Shown here: piece after piece, positions 13,839 through 21,665 of the stretch
Layout: every line of letters starts with the position of its first letter
Numbering within the stretch: the stretch's first letter is position 1
NCBI GenBank assembly: GCA_964629765.1
Contig: CAZVTK010000061.1
Location: 1 to 24,228 of the forward strand
DNA length: 24,228 nucleotides
Direction of reading: 5' to 3'
Source: RCIO01 sp964629765
GTDB taxonomy: Bacteria > Pseudomonadota > Alphaproteobacteria > Rhizobiales > Rhizobiaceae
Program-made: the position numbers and the translations under genes
The notes under the pieces: generated by a model
Seen by the model: the letters and a program-made list of their open reading frames with translations, nothing else
Told to the model about the DNA's origin: nothing
Databases searched by the model: none

Positions 13839-15014
13839 TCAAAAATCGATCGCCGCGTAGAAGACGGCAAAGAAGCCGTCGACCACGATGACGATGAAGA
13901 TCGCCTTCACGACCGAGGCGGTGACGTGGCGGCCGAGCGATTCGGCGCTGCCCACCACCTTCATGCCCTCGACCGAGGCGACGATTCCGATGATCATGGC
14001 CATGAACGGGGCCTTGATGAGGCCGGCAAGGATGGTGGTGATGTCGATGGCGACGCGCAGCCGGTCGATGAACGCCTCGGGGCTGATGTCGGAATAGGTC
14101 CAGGCGACGTAGATCGCGCCGCCCATGGCGGCGAAATCGGCGAGCACCGTCAGGCAGGGCAGCACCACGACCAGCGCCATCAGCCGGGGGAAGACCAGCA
14201 CGCCGATGGGATTGAGGCCGATCACCGTCAGCGCGTCGACCTCCTCGCGCATCTTCATCGAGCCGATCTCGGCGGTGATGGCGCTGCCGGAGCGGCCGGC
14301 GATCATGATGGCCGTCATCAGCACGCCTAGCTCGCGCAGGATGAGGATGCCGACGAGGTCGACGACGAAGATCTCGGCGCCGAAATAGCGGAGCTGGAAC
14401 GCGCCCTGCTGCGCGACGATGGCGCCGACAATGGCAGACATCAGCAGCACGACGGGAATCGCGCCTATGCCCATCCGGTCGATGTGCGAGACGATGGCGG
14501 CGATGTTGAAGGAGCTGCCGCGCCCGGCCTTCATCTGCGGGCCGCGGATGGTGGCGCCCAGAATGTGCAAGGCGAGTTTTGCGTCGTCCATCGCGGCATA
14601 GACGCCGCGGCCGAGCGATTCGAGGGCCCGGATCACGAAGAAGGGCCTTGGTTCCCGCGGCGCGGCCGGCTCGCGGGCGGAATCGTGCACCGCCTGGATC
14701 AGGGTTGCGGCCTCGGGCCGCAAGCCGGCGAAGACGACGCTGGCGCCGCCCGCGGCCGCGGCGTTGACGAGGCGCTGCACCAGCCAGGCGCCCGCCGTGT
14801 CGATGCGCGCGACGCGCGCCAGGTCGATGACGAGCCGGGGCTGCGGCCGGCTGCGCTCGAATTCGCGCATCGCCGCGTCGACGGTGGAAACGGTCTGCGT
14901 GGTCCACTCGCCCGTCAGCACGAGGCGCACGCCCTCAGTGCCCTGCGTCGCGGCCATCGCCGGACGCCTGCCCTCGTCGTCGCCCGCCGCGGCGCGCCGC
15001 TTGAACAAGTTCAT
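13839..15014 (-). CDS. mlaE: MlaE family permease with N-terminal STAS domain
   Basis: A 391-residue fusion. Residues 27-112 form a STAS-like domain with IDTAG at 71-75, where E. coli MlaB has a Ser/Thr at the regulatory position. Residues ~160-391 are the MlaE permease, with the family signature LRELGVLMTAIMIAGRSGSA (226-245), the following EIGSMKMREEVDAL, and five or so membrane segments. E. coli encodes these functions as separate mlaB and mlaE genes; the fusion is common in Alphaproteobacteria and in the plant TGD1-related branch. It is first in the operon. The start at 15014 is supported by frame and by a GAGAGG that is unusually close (2 nt), so the exact start is uncertain. The 83-bp divergent region to the epimerase gene must hold the promoters of both. 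Confidence 0.94.
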   Translation of the reverse strand: MNLFKRRAAAGDDEGRRPAMAATQGTEGVRLVLTGEWTTQTVSTVDAAMREFERSRPQPRLVIDLARVARIDTAGAWLVQRLVNAAAAGGASVVFAGLRPEAATLIQAVHDSAREPAAPREPRPFFVIRALESLGRGVYAAMDDAKLALHILGATIRGPQMKAGRGSSFNIAAIVSHIDRMGIGAIPVVLLMSAIVGAIVAQQGAFQLRYFGAEIFVVDLVGILILRELGVLMTAIMIAGRSGSAITAEIGSMKMREEVDALTVIGLNPIGVLVFPRLMALVVVLPCLTVLADFAAMGGAIYVAWTYSDISPEAFIDRLRVAIDITTILAGLIKAPFMAMIIGIVASVEGMKVVGSAESLGRHVTASVVKAIFIVIVVDGFFAVFYAAIDF

Positions 15015-15097
15015 CGCCTCTCATAGATCGGGCGACGGCCGGAGCCAACCCGCAACCAGCCAGCCGGCCACCCCACCAGCCCCGCCATGGAGCACAC

Positions 15098-16081
15098 ATG
15101 AGCCGCAGCCTCACCGTCGCCGTCGAGCGGTTTCCCATCGCCGGCAGCTTCGTGATCTCGCGCGGCGCCAAGACCGAGGCCGTGGTGGTGACCGCGACAG
15201 TCCGCGACGGCGCAGCCATCGGGCGCGGCGAATGCGTGCCCTATGCCCGCTACGGCGAGACCGTCGAAGGGGTCGTGGCGGCGATCGAGGCGGCCCGGCA
15301 CGCCATCGAAGCCGGCGCGGATCGCGGTGGCCTTCCCGGTCTGATGCCGGCCGGGGCGGCGCGCAACGCGGTCGACTGCGCGCTCTGGGATCTGGAAGCC
15401 AAGGCGAGCGGCGGCAGCGCGGCGGCGATGGCCGGCATCGCCTCACCGGCGACGCTGGTGACCGCCTACACGCTCTCGCTCGGCGAAGCCGAGGCGATGG
15501 CCGCGCAAGCCGCGGCAAACGCGCACCGGCCGTTGCTCAAGGCCAAGGTCGGCCGGCCGGGCGACGCCGCGCGCATCCGCGCCGTCGCGGCCGCGGCGCC
15601 CCGCAGCCGCATCATCCTCGACGCGAACGAAGGCTGGGAAGGCGACGAGCTGGAAGAAAATCTCGCCGTGGCGGCCGAATGCGGCGTCGTGCTGGTGGAG
15701 CAGCCTTTGCCCGCGGGCCGCGACGAACGGCTGGCCGACATCGCCCGTCCGGTCCCGGTCTGCGCCGACGAGAGCGTCCACGGCATCGGCGATCTGCCGT
15801 TGCTGCGCACGCGCTACGACGCGGTCAACATCAAGCTCGACAAGACCGGCGGGCTGACCGCGGCCATCGCCATGCGCGACGAGGCGCGCCGCCTCGGCTT
15901 CCGCATCATGGTCGGCTGCATGGTCGGCACCTCGCTGGCCATGGCGCCGGCCGTGCTTTTGGCGCAGGGGGCCGATTTCGTCGATCTCGACGGGCCGCTG
16001 CTGCTCGCCCGCGACCGCGACCCCGCGCTCATTTATCGCGGCTCGGAAGTCTCGCCGCCGGATCCGGCGCTCTGGGGCTGA
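15098..16081 (+). CDS. dgcA: Dipeptide epimerase / N-acetyl-D-Glu racemase (enolase superfamily)
   Basis: A 327-residue muconate-lactonizing-type enolase-superfamily enzyme. Visible catalytic features are the Lys-x-Lys pair K148/K150 (LLKAKVG), metal ligands D175 (ILDANEGW), E201 (VEQPLP) and D224 (CADESVH), the second base K246 (NIKLDKTGG), and a D-x-D at 296-298 (VDLDG) that in L-Ala-D/L-Glu epimerases binds the dipeptide amino group. This indicates 1,1-proton transfer on a dipeptide or N-acyl amino acid. Close rhizobial relatives are often named DgcA, racemising N-acetyl-D-glutamate in D-Glu catabolism; the partner acetyltransferase DgcN is absent here, so muropeptide epimerisation is equally possible. 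The start at 15098 has GGAG five bases upstream. Its 3' end overlaps the MFS gene by 53 bp on the opposite strand. Confidence 0.9.
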   Translation: MSRSLTVAVERFPIAGSFVISRGAKTEAVVVTATVRDGAAIGRGECVPYARYGETVEGVVAAIEAARHAIEAGADRGGLPGLMPAGAARNAVDCALWDLEAKASGGSAAAMAGIASPATLVTAYTLSLGEAEAMAAQAAANAHRPLLKAKVGRPGDAARIRAVAAAAPRSRIILDANEGWEGDELEENLAVAAECGVVLVEQPLPAGRDERLADIARPVPVCADESVHGIGDLPLLRTRYDAVNIKLDKTGGLTAAIAMRDEARRLGFRIMVGCMVGTSLAMAPAVLLAQGADFVDLDGPLLLARDRDPALIYRGSEVSPPDPALWG

Positions 16082-17255
16082 CGAACAGCAGAAGCGCGGT
16101 GCCGGCCGCGGCGATGGCGGCCATGAAGAAGAAGCCGTTCGCCCCGAACGCCGCGTAGATCGCCCCCGACGCCATGGTGACGAGGCTCATCGCCAGACCG
16201 CCGGCGAAGAACGCCATGCCCTGCGCCGCGCCCATGCGCTCCTCGCCGACGGTCTCGGCGAGCATCTTCGGCACGCCGATGAGCAGGAAACCGGTCGACA
16301 GCGCGTGCAGGCTCTGCGTCAGGAGAAAGCCCGGCACGCCGAGCCCCAGCGGCTCGACCAGCGGGAAGGCCGCCCAGCGCAGCACGCCTGCGGCACCGGC
16401 CATCGCCAGCAGGCGCGGCGCCGAGAGGCCGCCGAAGAAGCGCCTGAAGACCATCATGAGCGCGATCTCGGCAACCACCATGAAGGCGAAGAGAAAGCCG
16501 ATCAGCCGCTCGTCGACGCCGATCTCGCGCCAGTAGATGCTGCCGAAGGCGTAGAGCAGGCCGTGGCTGGAGTTGATGATGCCTGCCGCCGCGACGAAGA
16601 GCACGAAGGAGCGGGTGAGCATTCCCGGCGTCGTGCGCATGGCCGCGGCCGACAGCGGCGATGCGACGCGCGGCCTGCCGAGCCGCGGCGTCCCAAGGGA
16701 TACGGCGAAGGCGACGAAGAAGCCCGCCGCGATGATGACCGGCACGGCCGCGACGCCCCACCGCGCCAGAATCAGCCCACCGCCGAAATTGGCGCAGAGG
16801 AACGCGGCCGACCCCCATTTGCGGATCGACGGATAGTCGACGCCGAAGCGGCGCACGCCCGACAGCACGATCGAATCGACCAGCGGCGCGTGCGGCGCCC
16901 AGACGATCTGCAAGGCGATCGACAGGGCGAGGACGAAGGCGAAGGTCGGCGGCAGCAGGTAGCCGAGCGACAGTACGGCGGAGGCGCCGATCGCGGCGAT
17001 CAGCATATTGGCGCGGTCGCCGATGCGGTCGGCGAGTGCGGTGATCAGCGGCGTCGTCAGCAGCCGCAGGAACATCGGCGCCGACAGGGCGATGGCGATC
17101 TGGTTTGCATCGAACCCGCTCTGCGCCAGCCACAGCGGAAAATACGGCAGGTGAAAGCCGGCCGGGATGAAGATGGCGGCGCACAGCAGGGACGCGCGCA
17201 GTTCGAAGCGCCACGGCTTGACGAAGGGCTGGGAAGACGGAGCCGGGTCGGCCAT
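16029..17255 (-). CDS. MFS transporter, HcaT/phenylpropionate-permease-like family
   Basis: A 408-residue polytopic inner-membrane protein with about 12 hydrophobic segments. The first is preceded by WRFELRASLL and followed by GFHLPYFPLWLAQSGFDANQ, typical of the HcaT (3-phenylpropionate) / MFS_1-like branch. The loop between helices 2 and 3 carries LITALADRIGDRANML, an MFS motif-A-like charged loop. The substrate is unknown; family members are assigned to phenylpropionate or nucleoside-like compounds mostly by homology. ATG 17255 was chosen because MADPAPSSQPFVKPW is a sensible cytoplasmic tail; an in-frame ATG at 17306 would add 17 residues. The last ~17 codons overlap the epimerase gene tail-to-tail. 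It is divergent from the SDR gene. Confidence 0.9.
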   Translation of the reverse strand: MADPAPSSQPFVKPWRFELRASLLCAAIFIPAGFHLPYFPLWLAQSGFDANQIAIALSAPMFLRLLTTPLITALADRIGDRANMLIAAIGASAVLSLGYLLPPTFAFVLALSIALQIVWAPHAPLVDSIVLSGVRRFGVDYPSIRKWGSAAFLCANFGGGLILARWGVAAVPVIIAAGFFVAFAVSLGTPRLGRPRVASPLSAAAMRTTPGMLTRSFVLFVAAAGIINSSHGLLYAFGSIYWREIGVDERLIGFLFAFMVVAEIALMMVFRRFFGGLSAPRLLAMAGAAGVLRWAAFPLVEPLGLGVPGFLLTQSLHALSTGFLLIGVPKMLAETVGEERMGAAQGMAFFAGGLAMSLVTMASGAIYAAFGANGFFFMAAIAAAGTALLLFVSPRAPDPAARLPSRDK

Positions 17256-17415
17256 GCTGCACCGGAGCGGGAGGAAGCGCGGCGCGCCGCCGGAGCGCGT
17301 TAGCACGGCGCGCGCGCCAGCGAAACGGAGCGCGACGCCTTGCGACGCCCGAGGGACGATTGCCGTAAAGCGCCGGGGCGGCTAACCACTGAAACGATCG
17401 AAAAGGGAGTGAGCC

Positions 17416-18195
17416 ATGGATCTCGCAATCGCCGGCCGCCATGCCATCGTCTGCGCCTCCAGCCGGGGGCTGGGCCGGGGCTGCGCGGAGGCACTCGCAA
17501 GCGCGGGCGTAAATCTGGTGCTCAACGGCCGCGACGAGGCGGCGCTGGCGGCCACCGCGGCCGAGCTCGCCGGCCGCTACGGAATCGCGGTGCAGGCCGT
17601 CGCCGGCGACGTCTCCACCACCGCGGTTCAGGAGGCGCTGCTCGCCGCCTGCCCGGCCCCGGACATCCTGGTCAACAACAATGGCGGGCCGCCGCCGAAG
17701 GATTTCCGCCAGCTCGACCGGGCCGCCCTGCTGGAAGGCGTGACGCAGAACATGGTCACGCCCATCGAGCTGATCCAGCGCGTGATCGACGGGATGGCCG
17801 AACGCGGCTTCGGCCGCATCGTCAACATCACCTCGCTGAGCGTCTACCAGCCGATCCTCGGCCTCGACCTGTCCTCCGGCGCGCGCGCCGGCCTGACGGC
17901 GTTCCTCTCCGGCATCGCCCGCTCGGTGATGGCGCGCAACGTCACCATCAACAATCTCCTGCCGGGCAAGTTCGACACCGACCGCATCCGCAAGACCGTC
18001 GAATTCGCCGCCGCAAAGACCGGCCGCAGCGTCGAGGAGCAGTCGGTCCTGACCGCCAGGGAGATTCCGGCCGGCCGCCTCGGCACGGTGGAGGAATTCG
18101 GCGCGGCATGCGCCTTCCTCTGCTCGGCACAGGCCGGATTCATCACCGGGCAGAACCTGCGCATTGACGGCGGTTTGTTCCCCGGCGCATTCTGA
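17416..18195 (+). CDS. Divergent SDR-family protein lacking the catalytic Tyr/Lys
   Basis: A 259-residue short-chain dehydrogenase/reductase fold. The cofactor loop is CASSRGLGRG (13-22), missing the first Gly of the usual TGxxxGxG; the NNxG-type motif is NNNGGPPPKDF (87-97); Ser140 is in place (NITSLSVYQP). Where YxxxK is expected (153-157) the sequence is SSGAR, so both the catalytic Tyr and Lys are replaced. This matches a known BKR-like SDR subgroup that keeps the fold but departs from the NAD motif and tetrad. Activity is therefore doubtful or different. The start has AAGGGAG just upstream; a weak promoter candidate (TTGCCG, 17 bp, TAACCA) lies at 17360-17388. The FAH-family gene follows after 51 bp, probably in the same transcript. 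Confidence 0.92.
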   Translation: MDLAIAGRHAIVCASSRGLGRGCAEALASAGVNLVLNGRDEAALAATAAELAGRYGIAVQAVAGDVSTTAVQEALLAACPAPDILVNNNGGPPPKDFRQLDRAALLEGVTQNMVTPIELIQRVIDGMAERGFGRIVNITSLSVYQPILGLDLSSGARAGLTAFLSGIARSVMARNVTINNLLPGKFDTDRIRKTVEFAAAKTGRSVEEQSVLTAREIPAGRLGTVEEFGAACAFLCSAQAGFITGQNLRIDGGLFPGAF

Positions 18196-18246
18196 GCGAC
18201 TATTGCCGCGCCGCTGCAAGAGACTTGAAAAAACCGGGGGAAATCA

Positions 18247-19095
18247 TTGAAACTGCTTCGTGTCGGACCGCATAAGGCCGAACGGCCCGCCGTTCTGGAT
18301 TCGAACGGCGTCGCCCGCGACGTGTCGTCGATCGTCAGCGACTACAGCCCCGAGACGCTGGGGCCGGATCTCATCGCGCGGCTTCGCGCGGCCGACCTCG
18401 CCAGCCTGCCCGCCCTGCCCGCCGGCGCCCGCATCGGCGCTCCGGTGTCGCGCACCGGACATTTCATCGCGATCGGGCTGAACTTTGCCGACCACGCCGC
18501 CGAGACGGGCGCGGCGATCCCCTCCGAGCCGATCGTGTTCTCCAAGGCGCCCTCCTCGCTCAGCGGGCCGAACGACGACGTCGTCCTGCCGCGCGGCTCG
18601 GTGAAGGGCGACTGGGAGGTCGAGCTCGCGGTCGTCATCGGCAAGGCGGGCGAGTATATCGACGAGGCGGACGCGCTGTCGCATGTGTTCGGCTACGCCG
18701 TCTGCAACGACGTGTCGGAACGCGAGTACCAGAGCGAGCGCGGCGGACAGTGGATCAAGGGCAAGAGCGCGCCGACCTTCGGACCGCTCGGACCGTGGCT
18801 GGTGACACCCGACGAGGTGGCAGACCCGCAGGATCTCGCCATGGAGCTCGACCTCAACGGGGCGCCCGCGCAGCGCGGCTCCACCCGCACCATGATCTTC
18901 GGCGTGGCGCATGTGATCTCCTACCTGTCGCGCTTCATGCGGCTGGAGCCGGGCGACATCATCACCACCGGCACGCCGCCGGGCGTCGGGCTCGGCCGCA
19001 AGCCGCCGCTGTTCCTCAAGGCCGGCGACACGATGCGGCTGTCGGTGGCGGGGCTGGGCGAGCAGCGCCAGAGCGTCGTCGCGGCGCGCGGCTGA
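18247..19095 (+). CDS. Fumarylacetoacetate hydrolase family protein (TTG start)
   Basis: A 282-residue FAH-superfamily enzyme with an N-terminal MKLLRVGPHKAERPAVLD domain and a C-terminal FAH barrel from about 70. Diagnostic parts are GLNFADHAAETG (77-88), metal ligands Glu124 and Glu126 (WEVELAVVIG) and Asp155 (CNDVSEREYQ), the lysine segment WIKGKSAPTFGPLGPW, and TTGTPPGVGLG near the end. The family hydrolyses or decarboxylates 2,4-diketo acids and isomerises hydroxymuconate-type products; relatives with this N-terminus are annotated as 2-hydroxyhepta-2,4-diene-1,7-dioate isomerase or 2,4-diketo-3-deoxy-fuconate hydrolase, and sequence alone does not decide. The start is TTG at 18247 with a G-rich element about 7 bases upstream; MKLLR aligns with the family. 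The malic enzyme gene begins 14 bp after its stop. Confidence 0.93.
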   Translation: MKLLRVGPHKAERPAVLDSNGVARDVSSIVSDYSPETLGPDLIARLRAADLASLPALPAGARIGAPVSRTGHFIAIGLNFADHAAETGAAIPSEPIVFSKAPSSLSGPNDDVVLPRGSVKGDWEVELAVVIGKAGEYIDEADALSHVFGYAVCNDVSEREYQSERGGQWIKGKSAPTFGPLGPWLVTPDEVADPQDLAMELDLNGAPAQRGSTRTMIFGVAHVISYLSRFMRLEPGDIITTGTPPGVGLGRKPPLFLKAGDTMRLSVAGLGEQRQSVVAARG

Positions 19096-19109
19096 CGGGA
19101 GGAGCGACC

Positions 19110-21425
19110 ATGAGCGGAGAGGACAAGCGCCCGGCCCTGAGCGACCTCGAGCAGCAGGCGCTGTTCTTCCACCGCCATCCCTCTCCCGGCAAGCTCGAGA
19201 TCCGCGCCACCAAGCCGCTCGGCAACCAGCGCGACCTGGCGCTGGCCTATTCCCCCGGCGTCGCGGCGCCCTGCCTTGCCATACGCGACGATCCGGCCAC
19301 GGCGGCCGACTACACCGCGCGCGCCAATCTCGTCGCGGTCATCTCCAACGGCACGGCGGTGCTGGGGCTCGGCGACATCGGCCCGCTGGCGTCGAAGCCG
19401 GTGATGGAGGGCAAGGCGGTCCTCTTCAAGAAATTCGCCGGCATCGACGTGTTCGACATCGAGATCGATGCGCCGCAGATCGAGCGCATGGTGGAGACCA
19501 TCGCGGCGCTGGAGCCGACCTTCGGCGGCATCAACCTCGAAGACATCAAGGCGCCGGAATGCTTCGAGGTCGAGGAGCAGCTCAAGGCGCGGATGGGGAT
19601 TCCCGTCTTCCACGACGACCAGCACGGCACGGCGATCATCGTCGCGGCGGCGGTGCTGAACGCGCTGGAGCTCGCCGGCAAGAGCCTGCCGGAGGTCAAG
19701 ATCGTCTCGTCGGGCGCGGGCGCTGCGGCGCTCGCCTGCCTGAACCTTCTGGTCGAGCTGGGCGCCAGCCGCGACAACATCTGGATCACCGACCGCCACG
19801 GCGTGGCGTGGCGTGGCCGCGTCGAGGAAATGGACCGCTGGAAGGAGCCCTACCTCAAGGACACCAATGCGCGCACGCTGGCCGACGTGATCGGCGGCGC
19901 CGACGTGTTCCTCGGCCTTTCGGCCGCAGGCGTGCTCAAGCCCGAGCTGCTGGCCGGCATGGCGGCGCGCCCGCTGATCCTGGCGCTCGCCAACCCGACG
20001 CCGGAGATCATGCCCGAACTGGCGCGCACGGCGCGGCCCGATGCGATGATCTGCACCGGCCGGTCCGACTTCCCCAACCAGGTCAACAACGTCATCTGCT
20101 TTCCCTACATCTTCCGCGGCGCGCTCGACTGCGGCGCCAGCGCCATCAACGAGCCGATGAAGAAGGCGGCGGTGCGGGCCATCGCCGCGCTGGCGCGCGA
20201 GGAGTTTTCCGATGTCGCGGCGCGCGCCTATTCGGGCGAGACGCCGGTGTTCGGCCCCGACTACCTGATCCCCTCCCCGTTCGACCCGCGGCTGATCCTG
20301 CGCATCGCGCCCGCCGTCGCCGAGGCCGCCCATGCCAGCGGCGTCGCCACGCGGCCGATCGAGGACATGGCCGCCTATGTCGACCGGCTGAACCGCTTCG
20401 TCTTCCGCTCCGGGCTGGTGATGAAGCCGATCTTCTCGGCCGCCAAGGCCGCCGGCACGCGCAAGATCATCTATGCCGACGGCGAGGACGAGCGCGTGCT
20501 GCGCGCCGCGCAGGTGGTGCTGGAGGAAGGGCTGGCGCGGCCCGTCCTGATCGGCCGCCCGGCGGTGATCGATGCCCGCCTCAAGCGCTACGGCCTGCGC
20601 ATCCGGCCCGGCGCTGATTTCGAGCTGGTCAATCCCGAGGACGACCCGCGCTACCGCGACTATGTCGACCTGCTCGTCGAGCGCGCCGGCCGGCGCGGCG
20701 TGACGCCCGAGGCCGCCCGCAGCATGGTGCGCAACGACACGACCGTGATCGCGGCGCTGGCCGTGCAGCGCGGCGACGCCGACGCCATGCTGTGCGGGCT
20801 CGAAGGCCGCTACGAGCGGCACCTGCGCAATGTCGACATCATCATCGGCCGCCGGTTCGGCGTGCGCGACCTGTCGGCCCTGTCGATGCTGATCTCGCAG
20901 CGCGGCGTGACCTTCCTCACCGACACGCATGTCATGGTCGACCCGACGCCCGAGGAGCTGGCGGAAATGACCGTGCTCGCCGCCGAGCAGATCAGCCGCT
21001 TCGGCATCGAGCCGAAGGCCGCGTTCCTGTCGCATTCGGATTTCGGCTCGCGCTCGACGCCCGGCGCGATGAAGATGCGCCGCGCGGCGACCCTGACGCG
21101 CGAACTCGCGCCCGAGCTGATGGCGGACGGCGAGATGCACGGCGACACGGCGCTGTCGGAGACGCTGCGCCGGCGCGTGCTGCCGCAGTCGACGCTCAAG
21201 GGCGAGGCCAATCTGCTGGTCTTCCCGAACCTCGACGCGGCCAACATCGCGCTGACGACCATCGCGGCGATGACCGAGGCGCTGCATGTCGGGCCGATCC
21301 TGCTCGGCGTGGCGCGCCCGGCCCACATCCTGAACGCGGCCGTCACCTCGCGCGGGGTGGTCAACATGACGGCGATCGCCATCGCGGGCGCCGGCCACCT
21401 CGCCCGCCGCGCCAGCGCGGAGTAG
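19110..21425 (+). CDS. maeB: NADP-dependent malic enzyme with C-terminal phosphotransacetylase-like domain
   Basis: A 771-residue two-domain malic enzyme of the MaeB type, the usual length. It converts malate to pyruvate and CO2 with NAD(P)H. Residues 1-430 are the catalytic half: LALAYSPGVAAPCLAI (43-58), GIGP-type loop GLGDIGPLASKPVMEGKA (86-103), INLEDIKAPECFEVE, the metal site VFHDDQHGTAI (167-177) and the nucleotide loop SGAGAAA (201-207). Residues ~440-771 are a phosphotransacetylase-like domain, known in this class to bind acetyl-CoA as an allosteric inhibitor rather than to catalyse. Rhizobia carry two paralogues (Dme, Tme); I cannot tell which this is or be sure of NADP over NAD. GGGAGGAG lies before the start. 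The stop TAG uses TA plus the first G of the adjacent palindromic element. Confidence 0.96.
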   Translation: MSGEDKRPALSDLEQQALFFHRHPSPGKLEIRATKPLGNQRDLALAYSPGVAAPCLAIRDDPATAADYTARANLVAVISNGTAVLGLGDIGPLASKPVMEGKAVLFKKFAGIDVFDIEIDAPQIERMVETIAALEPTFGGINLEDIKAPECFEVEEQLKARMGIPVFHDDQHGTAIIVAAAVLNALELAGKSLPEVKIVSSGAGAAALACLNLLVELGASRDNIWITDRHGVAWRGRVEEMDRWKEPYLKDTNARTLADVIGGADVFLGLSAAGVLKPELLAGMAARPLILALANPTPEIMPELARTARPDAMICTGRSDFPNQVNNVICFPYIFRGALDCGASAINEPMKKAAVRAIAALAREEFSDVAARAYSGETPVFGPDYLIPSPFDPRLILRIAPAVAEAAHASGVATRPIEDMAAYVDRLNRFVFRSGLVMKPIFSAAKAAGTRKIIYADGEDERVLRAAQVVLEEGLARPVLIGRPAVIDARLKRYGLRIRPGADFELVNPEDDPRYRDYVDLLVERAGRRGVTPEAARSMVRNDTTVIAALAVQRGDADAMLCGLEGRYERHLRNVDIIIGRRFGVRDLSALSMLISQRGVTFLTDTHVMVDPTPEELAEMTVLAAEQISRFGIEPKAAFLSHSDFGSRSTPGAMKMRRAATLTRELAPELMADGEMHGDTALSETLRRRVLPQSTLKGEANLLVFPNLDAANIALTTIAAMTEALHVGPILLGVARPAHILNAAVTSRGVVNMTAIAIAGAGHLARRASAE

Positions 21426-21598
21426 GTCGTGTGGACAGTTATGGATCGGTCACGCCGCGTCCCGGAGGGATATGGCAAAAATCGCCCATTGCGGCGTCGC
21501 GAAGCCTCGACGGGGGACCACCCCGCCTTCGGCTCCGCTGCTGGCGCTGGACGATTTTGGCTCATACCGTGATCCGATCGCGAACTGCCCACACGACC
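21425..21598. mobile_element. MITE-like 174-bp imperfect palindrome flanked by TA
   Basis: The ends are inverted copies: 21425 onward reads GGTCGTGTGGACAGTT and the complement of the right end reads GGTCGTGTGGGCAGTT, with similarity continuing about 31 bp (a few mismatches and one gap). A second inner pair (21471-21488 against 21548-21566) is also inverted. TA dinucleotides flank both ends (21423-21424, 21599-21600), as expected for a TA-targeting element of the IS630/mariner kind. It has no transposase; a short frame inside is not convincing. It could be a non-autonomous transposon relic or an intergenic palindromic repeat. Confidence 0.6.
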
Positions 21599-21639
21599 TA
21601 GCGTCAACAAACGGTTAACCCGGGCGGCGTTAGGTCTGG

Positions 21640-21660
21640 TCCGTGCGATCGGAGCACGGA
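21640..21660 (+). promoter_or_regulatory. Leader hairpin holding the ribosome-binding site of the DUF2865 gene
   Basis: A 7-bp stem (21640-21646 / 21654-21660) with a 7-nt loop lies five bases before the ATG. The only purine-rich ribosome-binding candidate, GGAG at 21651-21654, sits in the loop and the first paired base. It could modulate translation or be a palindromic operator. A GTTAACC half-site lies upstream at 21614-21620. Confidence 0.3.
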
Positions 21661-21665
21661 TTCGG

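Noticed and set aside
18921..21398. An ~825-codon open frame on the minus strand opposite the FAH and malic enzyme genes
   Set aside because: The composition is His/Arg/Gly-rich shadow coding, no motif is recognisable, and both plus-strand genes are clearly real.
21471..21610. Short frame inside the palindromic element starting MAKIAHCG
   Set aside because: No transposase motif, no ribosome-binding site, and the frame only reflects the palindrome; not supported as a gene.
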